From Streptosporangiaceae bacterium (lineage in GTDB: Bacteria > Actinomycetota > Actinomycetes > Streptosporangiales > Streptosporangiaceae): a stretch of 8,433 bases of DNA. Positions 4,159-8,433 of this stretch are shown in pieces; the stretch's first letter is position 1; each line of letters starts with the position of its first letter. Below the pieces are notes generated by a model, which searched no databases, was not told the DNA's origin, and was given only the letters and a program-made list of their open reading frames with translations. A program made the translations under genes and the position numbers. Location of the stretch: the NCBI GenBank assembly GCA_030040475.1, contig JASHTQ010000773.1, positions 1 through 8,433 on the forward strand, in the 5' to 3' direction.

Positions 4159-6483
4159 ATGGCGGTCGTCGACATGCAGCTCGCCGGGGACACCTGGCCG
4201 GCCCGGCCGATGAAGGGGTCGCGGGCCGAGGTGCCCGACGGGTTCTGGTACGCGGTCAAGCGCCGGGTGCTCGGGCCGCCGCTGGTCACCGAGCAGCTGA
4301 CGCACGAGCGGCTGTCCAAGCCGCTGGCGCTCGGCGTGCTGTCCTGCGACGGGCTCTCCTCGGCGGCCTACGGCACCGAGGAGATCCTGTACGCGCTGCT
4401 GCCGTTCTTCGGCCTGGCCGCCTTCACGCTGGTGCTGCCGATGACGCTGCTTGTCCTGTTCGGCGTCGTGCTCGTGGTCCTGTCCTACCGCGAGGTCGTG
4501 TCCGTCTACACCAAGGCGGGCGGCTCGTACGTGGTGGCACGGGAGAACTTCGGCCCGCGCGTCGCCCAGGTCGCCGCGGTGGCGCTGCTGATCGACTATG
4601 TGGTCACGGTCGCGGTGCAGACGGCCGCGGGCAGCGCGGCGATCGTGTCCGCCTTCCCCGCGCTGTCCAGGATCCCGGTCATCGGTCCCAAGATCCTGCT
4701 GGTCATCTCGGTGACCGCGATCGGCGTCATGTGCCTGGGCAACCTGCGCGGCATCCGGGAGGCGGGCCGGGTTTTCGCCGCGCCGACGTACCTGTTCGCC
4801 GGCTCGGTGATCGCGATGGTCGTCACCGGCGTGGTCCGCGAGCTGACCAGCGGTCTGAACCACGTGGTGACCGGCCCGGGCACGGTCGGCATCGGCTCGC
4901 ACTCCGGGCTGATCGCCTTCGGCGCGATCTACATCATGGCGCGGGCCTTCGCCAACGGCGGCTCGTCGCTGACCGGCATCGAGGCCGTCTCGAACGCGGT
5001 CAGCGCGCTGAACCCGCCGGAGGGCCGCAACGCCCGGCAGATCCTGGCCTGGCAGGGATCGATAGTCGCGTTCCTGATCGCGGGAATCTCCTGGCTGGCG
5101 CACGTCACGCACGCCACCCCCTACACCGCCGGGTTCCCGACCGTGCTGGCCCAGGAGGCCGGCGCCGTCTTCGGGCACGCCCCCGCCGGGCGGGTCATGT
5201 TCTTCGTGCTGCAGGCAGCGACCGCGGCGATCTTGTTCACCGGCGGCAACACGAGCTTCACCGGCTTCCCGTTCCTGGCCAGCTTCGTCGCCGAGGACTC
5301 GTTCCTGCCCCGCTGGCTGACCAGGCGGGGACACCGGCTGGTCTTCTCCAACGGCATCATCCTGCTGGCCGTGCTGTCGCTGTCGCTGATGCTCGCGGCG
5401 GGCGCCACCGTCGACGCCCTCATCCCGTTCTACGCGATCGGCGTGTTCACCGGTTTCGCCATGGCCGGGTTCGGCATGGCCAGGTACCACCGCCGGACCA
5501 GGGAGCCGGGCTGGCGCCGCCGCCTGGTCATCAACACCGCAGGCGGGATCTACACCGCGCTCGTCGTGGTCCTGTTCGCGGTGGTCAAGTTCACCGAGGG
5601 CGCGTGGCTGATCGTGATCTTGTTCCCGGTGCTCGTGTACGCGCTGATCCGGCTCAACCGCCAGTACCGGAAGGAGGCCGCGATCCTCGAGGACGCGAGC
5701 GGCAGCGACCTGCAGCCGCACCCGCCGAACTACTCCCGCCGCGTGATCCTGCTTCTGGTAGACGGCTACGACCTGGCCACCATCGCGGCCATCCGATACG
5801 CGAAGAGCCTGCATCCCTCGGTGCTGCGGGCGGTGCACTTCAGCCTCGACAGCGCACGGGCGGACAGGCTCAGGCGGCAGTGGCTCGAGGCCGGCATCAA
5901 CATCCCGCTCGACCTGGCGGACTGCCCCGACCGGCGGCTCTCCCACGCGGCCGCCCAGCTGGCCGCCGCCGAGGCAGCCGCGCCCGGTACCCATGTCACC
6001 TGCGTGCTGCCGCGCCGGAGCTACCCGCCGCTGGCCGGCCGGCTGCTGCACGACCACACCGCGGACCGCATCGCCCGCCGGATCAGCCGGGTCCCGGGCG
6101 CGGCCGCCATGATCATCCCGTTCGACGTCCGGCACAAGGTCGACACGCTGCACGCGAAGCGGGCAACGGGGATCGGCGGCCTGAGGGACTACGAGCGGCC
6201 GGTGCCGCCGTCCGGCGCCGACCCGATCGGGTCGCTGCGGTCGCCGGGCCGGGCCACCGTCCAAGGGCGCCTGCGCACGGCCGAGGTCAGGCCCGCGGCG
6301 AACGGCTCGACGCTGGCCTGCGAGGTGACCGACTCCACCGGCGACCTGACCGCACTGTTCTACGGGCGGACGCACATCGCGGGCATCGAGCCAGGCAGGC
6401 AGATCCGGCTGCGCGGCATGGTGGGCATCGGTAACGACGGCCGTCCTGCGATGATCAATCCCCACTATGAGCTGGTCAGATAG
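4159..6483 (+). CDS. KimA/KUP-like APC-superfamily potassium transporter with USP-like and OB-fold C-terminal domains
   Basis: A 774-residue membrane protein in three parts. Residues about 50-500 form a roughly twelve-helix APC/KUP-type transporter with the opening LSKPLALGVLSCDGLSS then AAYGTEEI, very like Bacillus KimA (YdaO), a K+/H+ symporter. Residues matching KimA's ion site as I recall it are present: D64, Y71, D146, T150, T272, E275, Y425. Residues about 525-660 form a cytosolic USP-like domain (RRVILLLVDGYDLATIAAIR ... MIIPFDV); in KimA this part binds c-di-AMP. Residues 698-772 form an OB-fold-like domain (VQGRLRTAEV ... ACEVTDSTGDLTALFYGR ... IRLRGMVGI ... PAMINPHYEL) that KimA lacks. 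GAGGAGG lies 5 nt before the ATG at 4159; the open frame reaches 3955 but the extra residues are low-complexity. Automated annotation would probably say amino-acid permease; I favour potassium import, not proven. Two DosR-like sites lie upstream, the nearer about 68 bp before the start. Confidence 0.88.
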   Translation: MAVVDMQLAGDTWPARPMKGSRAEVPDGFWYAVKRRVLGPPLVTEQLTHERLSKPLALGVLSCDGLSSAAYGTEEILYALLPFFGLAAFTLVLPMTLLVLFGVVLVVLSYREVVSVYTKAGGSYVVARENFGPRVAQVAAVALLIDYVVTVAVQTAAGSAAIVSAFPALSRIPVIGPKILLVISVTAIGVMCLGNLRGIREAGRVFAAPTYLFAGSVIAMVVTGVVRELTSGLNHVVTGPGTVGIGSHSGLIAFGAIYIMARAFANGGSSLTGIEAVSNAVSALNPPEGRNARQILAWQGSIVAFLIAGISWLAHVTHATPYTAGFPTVLAQEAGAVFGHAPAGRVMFFVLQAATAAILFTGGNTSFTGFPFLASFVAEDSFLPRWLTRRGHRLVFSNGIILLAVLSLSLMLAAGATVDALIPFYAIGVFTGFAMAGFGMARYHRRTREPGWRRRLVINTAGGIYTALVVVLFAVVKFTEGAWLIVILFPVLVYALIRLNRQYRKEAAILEDASGSDLQPHPPNYSRRVILLLVDGYDLATIAAIRYAKSLHPSVLRAVHFSLDSARADRLRRQWLEAGINIPLDLADCPDRRLSHAAAQLAAAEAAAPGTHVTCVLPRRSYPPLAGRLLHDHTADRIARRISRVPGAAAMIIPFDVRHKVDTLHAKRATGIGGLRDYERPVPPSGADPIGSLRSPGRATVQGRLRTAEVRPAANGSTLACEVTDSTGDLTALFYGRTHIAGIEPGRQIRLRGMVGIGNDGRPAMINPHYELVR

Positions 6484-6560
6484 CTGACTGCATGGGCCTA
6501 GCGCCGCCAAACGACGGCCGGATAACCTGACGATGTATCGCCACCGGGAAGGCTTAGCTG

Positions 6561-8288
6561 ATGGAACCGGGTGCGGAGAACCGCCCGCAGTTGCTGCCGC
6601 AGTTGCAGCTCGACGAGCTTCTCGCCGAGCTGCAGGGAAGGCTGCAGGCCGTGCTGGCGACCAGGGACCGGATGCGCGGCCTGCTCGAGGCGGTCGTCGC
6701 GATCGGCTCGGGCCTTGACCTCGAGTCCACGCTGCGGCGGATCGTCGAGACCGCGGTCGGCCTGGTCGACGCGACGTACGGCGCGCTCGGCGTCATCGGC
6801 GAGGGCAAGCGGCTGGCCGAGTTCATCCCGGTCGGCCTGTCCCAGGACCAGATCGCCCAGATCCACCACTGGCCCGAGGGCCGCGGCCTGCTCGGCCTGC
6901 TGATCGACGATCCCAGGCCGCTGCGCCTGTCGGACATCGCCGACCATCCGGAGTCGTCCGGCTTCCCCGAGGGGCACCCGCCGATGCGGGGCTTCCTCGG
7001 CGTCCCGGTCCGGGTCCGTGACGAGGTGTTCGGCAACCTGTACCTGACCAATAAGCGCGGCGGCGGGGAGTTCACCGAGGACGACGAGGCGGTGCTCGTC
7101 GCGCTCGGCGCCGCGGCCGGCGTGGCGCTGGAGAACGCCCGGCTGTATGACGCGGCCCGCCGCCAGCAGCGCTGGATTCAGGCCAGCGCCGAGGTCACCA
7201 CCAGGCTGCTGTCCGGCGCGGATCCCGCCGAGGTGCTGGCCGACGTCACTCGGCAGGCCAGAGAGCTATCCGGCGCCGACCTGGCCTTGCTGGCCCGGCC
7301 CGAGGAGGACGGGCGCCGGATGACGGTCAGCCATGCCGACGGCGACGGCGCCGATGCCGTCAGCGGCCTGGTGCTGCCGGTCACCGAGTCCCTGTCCGGC
7401 CAGGTGCTGACCAGCGGCGAGCCGGTGACGTCCACGGACTTCGCCGCCGACGAGCGCGCCGCGCGCGCCGCGCGCGGCGCGATGAGCCAGATCGGGCCCG
7501 CGATCGTGTTCCCGCTCGGCGCGCCGGGCAACGTCCGCGGCGTGCTGACCGTCGGCCGTCGGCACGGCGCTGCGCCCTTCCCCGAGTCCCATGTCGATGT
7601 CGTGGCCGCGTTCGCGGCGCAGGCCGGGGTCGCGCTGGAGCTCGCGGCCACCCGTGCCGAGGCCGAACGCCTGTCGCTGTACGAGGACCGGGACCGGATC
7701 GCGCGGGACCTGCACGACCTGGTCATCCAGCGGCTCTACGCCACCGGCATGTCGCTGGAGGGCACGATGCCGATGATCACCAGGCCCGAGATCGCCAGCC
7801 GGATCACCAACGCGGTGGACGCGATGGACGAGACGATCAAGGACATCCGCGCCACCATCTTCGCGCTGCAGGCCCGCGGCACCGCAACCCGGCCCGATCT
7901 GCGCAGGGACATCGTCGCCGTCGTCGACGAGATGACGCCGCTGCTTGGCTTCGCCCCGTCGCTGCGGCTGGGCGCGGGCGTCGGTGGCGAGATCGGCCCA
8001 GAGGTGGCTGAGCAGGCGCTCGCCGCGCTGCGCGAGGCGTTGTCCAACGCCGCCAGGCACGCCCACGCCAGCCAGGTCGACGTGACGGTAGACGTCGAGA
8101 AGGGCGGGCTGCTCACCGTCCAGGTCGCCGACAACGGAGCCGGCCTCCCCGAGGGCGGCAGGCGCAGCGGCCTGGGCAACCTTGCCCGCCGCGCCGAGAA
8201 GCTCGGCGGCGAGCTGCTGCTCACCCCGGCCGACCCTGGCGCGCCGACGCCTGGAACCCGTCTGCAGTGGCGGGTCCCGCTGGGCTGA
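6561..8288 (+). CDS. DevS/DosT-type haem GAF-GAF sensor histidine kinase
   Basis: A 575-residue soluble kinase with the DevS (DosS)/DosT architecture and length (about 575). N-terminal helical segment 10-45; GAF-A about 50-195; GAF-B about 205-363; HisKA_3 dimerisation domain 375-445 with phospho-acceptor H385 in DRIARDLHDLVIQRL; HATPase_c 480-573 with N box REALSNAARH (N496), DNGAGLP (524-530) and GLGNL (537-541). In GAF-A, H139 in GFPEGHPPMRGFLGVPVRVR aligns with DosS haem ligand H149, and Y161 in FGNLYLT aligns with DosS Y171. G77 in YGALGV falls where DosS has E87 and DosT has glycine, suggesting gas sensing. The ATG at 6561 has GGAAGG 8 nt upstream. It follows the transporter by 77 bp, so it may share that transcript or have its own promoter. 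No cognate response regulator is next to it. A 28-nt all-G/C hairpin lies inside GAF-B codons. Confidence 0.94.
   Translation: MEPGAENRPQLLPQLQLDELLAELQGRLQAVLATRDRMRGLLEAVVAIGSGLDLESTLRRIVETAVGLVDATYGALGVIGEGKRLAEFIPVGLSQDQIAQIHHWPEGRGLLGLLIDDPRPLRLSDIADHPESSGFPEGHPPMRGFLGVPVRVRDEVFGNLYLTNKRGGGEFTEDDEAVLVALGAAAGVALENARLYDAARRQQRWIQASAEVTTRLLSGADPAEVLADVTRQARELSGADLALLARPEEDGRRMTVSHADGDGADAVSGLVLPVTESLSGQVLTSGEPVTSTDFAADERAARAARGAMSQIGPAIVFPLGAPGNVRGVLTVGRRHGAAPFPESHVDVVAAFAAQAGVALELAATRAEAERLSLYEDRDRIARDLHDLVIQRLYATGMSLEGTMPMITRPEIASRITNAVDAMDETIKDIRATIFALQARGTATRPDLRRDIVAVVDEMTPLLGFAPSLRLGAGVGGEIGPEVAEQALAALREALSNAARHAHASQVDVTVDVEKGGLLTVQVADNGAGLPEGGRRSGLGNLARRAEKLGGELLLTPADPGAPTPGTRLQWRVPLG
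7455..7481. repeat. All-G/C hairpin, 11-bp stem and 5-nt loop, in the kinase gene
   Basis: CGCGCCGCGCG at 7455-7465 and CGCGCGGCGCG at 7471-7481 are exact reverse complements around the loop CGCCG. It encodes part of an Ala/Arg-rich helix (about residues 298-307) in GAF-B. It may simply reflect repeated GC-rich Ala and Arg codons. Confidence 0.8.
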
Positions 8289-8297
8289 CGGGCAGGA

Positions 8298-8433
8298 TCA
8301 GACCCGGAACCCGAGCTCGCGTCCGGCCCGGCGCAGTTCGTCACGTACCCGCGGGTGCGCCACCTGGTCGATGATCTGCTCCGCCTGCGCGGAGGCGTCA
8401 TGACCCCAGATCGCGGCCGTGCCCTGGTCGCTG
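8298..8433 (-). CDS. C-terminal fragment of a probable acetyl-CoA hydrolase/CoA-transferase family protein (runs off the window)
   Basis: The reverse complement from 8432 to a TGA at 8298-8300 reads 44 residues ending ...ELRRAGRELGFRV, with GTAAIWGHDASAQAEQIID and VAHPRVRDELRRAGRELG. This matches the C-terminal pattern of acetyl-CoA hydrolase/transferase proteins, in which a VTDxGVA-type strand is followed by a helix, an AHPxxRxEL motif and the end of the chain. Such enzymes swap or release CoA from acetyl- or related acyl-CoA in the cytosol. Only the tail is visible, so the catalytic glutamate cannot be checked and the family call rests on a short motif. Its stop lies 9 bp beyond the stop of the convergent histidine kinase, leaving no room for a separate terminator. 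Confidence 0.6.
   Translation of the reverse strand, partial: SDQGTAAIWGHDASAQAEQIIDQVAHPRVRDELRRAGRELGFRV

Noticed and set aside
4731..6434. 567-codon plus-strand frame within the transporter gene
   Set aside because: Low-complexity Arg/Pro/Gly translation, with no conserved segment or ribosome site; a frame shadow of the real gene.
4063..6510. 815-codon open frame on the minus strand opposite the transporter
   Set aside because: Composition is Arg/Asp/Gly/Gln-rich with no recognisable domain, while the plus frame encodes a clear transporter; it is a GC-driven antisense shadow.
6491..6510. Possible DosR-like site before the kinase (GGGCCTAGCGCC)
   Set aside because: The arm reads GGGCC rather than GGGAC and the right half does not match, so it is not better than GC-rich background.

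Overview
The window is about 8.4 kb of very GC-rich DNA with the codon use of a high-GC actinomycete. Every gene resembles a member of the mycobacterial DosR (DevR) dormancy/hypoxia regulon or its sensor, but gene order and fusions differ from Mycobacterium, so I infer a non-mycobacterial actinomycete. I cannot name the genus.

Layout. On the minus strand, read right to left, lie a CBS-CBS-BON protein (2723-2082), a tandem universal stress protein (2044-1163) and an Acg-type nitroreductase-fold protein (1052-33); the first two are 37 bp apart and probably one transcript. Diverging from them on the plus strand is a small SRPBCC-like protein (2893-3378). The 169-bp divergent gap holds two DosR-box-like palindromes exactly 30 bp apart. 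The SRPBCC gene converges, with a 22-bp overlap, on a minus-strand two-helix membrane protein of the Rv1733c type (3881-3357). A second divergent gap (3882-4158) carries a short tandem repeat and two further DosR-like sites, and leads into a 774-residue APC/KUP-superfamily transporter (4159-6483) that resembles the potassium importer KimA, with a cytosolic USP-like domain and an extra C-terminal OB-fold. A GAF-GAF histidine kinase of the DevS/DosT type follows 77 bp later (6561-8288). The last 136 bp hold the C-terminus of a minus-strand gene that looks like an acetyl-CoA hydrolase/transferase.

How it fits together (inference). The kinase keeps the haem-ligand histidine and the glycine that marks the O2-sensing DosT rather than the redox-sensing DosS. 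It would signal to a DosR-like regulator that is not in this window, which would act at the palindromes in the two divergent gaps and switch on the stress proteins, the flavin-binding protein, the membrane protein and the potassium transporter. The most unusual items are the transporter/OB-fold fusion, the phased twin operators, the loss of ATP-binding motifs in the second USP domain, and a 24-bp perfect palindrome inside a coding region. I see no RNA genes, mobile elements, CRISPR arrays or convincing terminators. No stretch without a gene exceeds 300 bp; the first 32 bp hold nothing I can identify.
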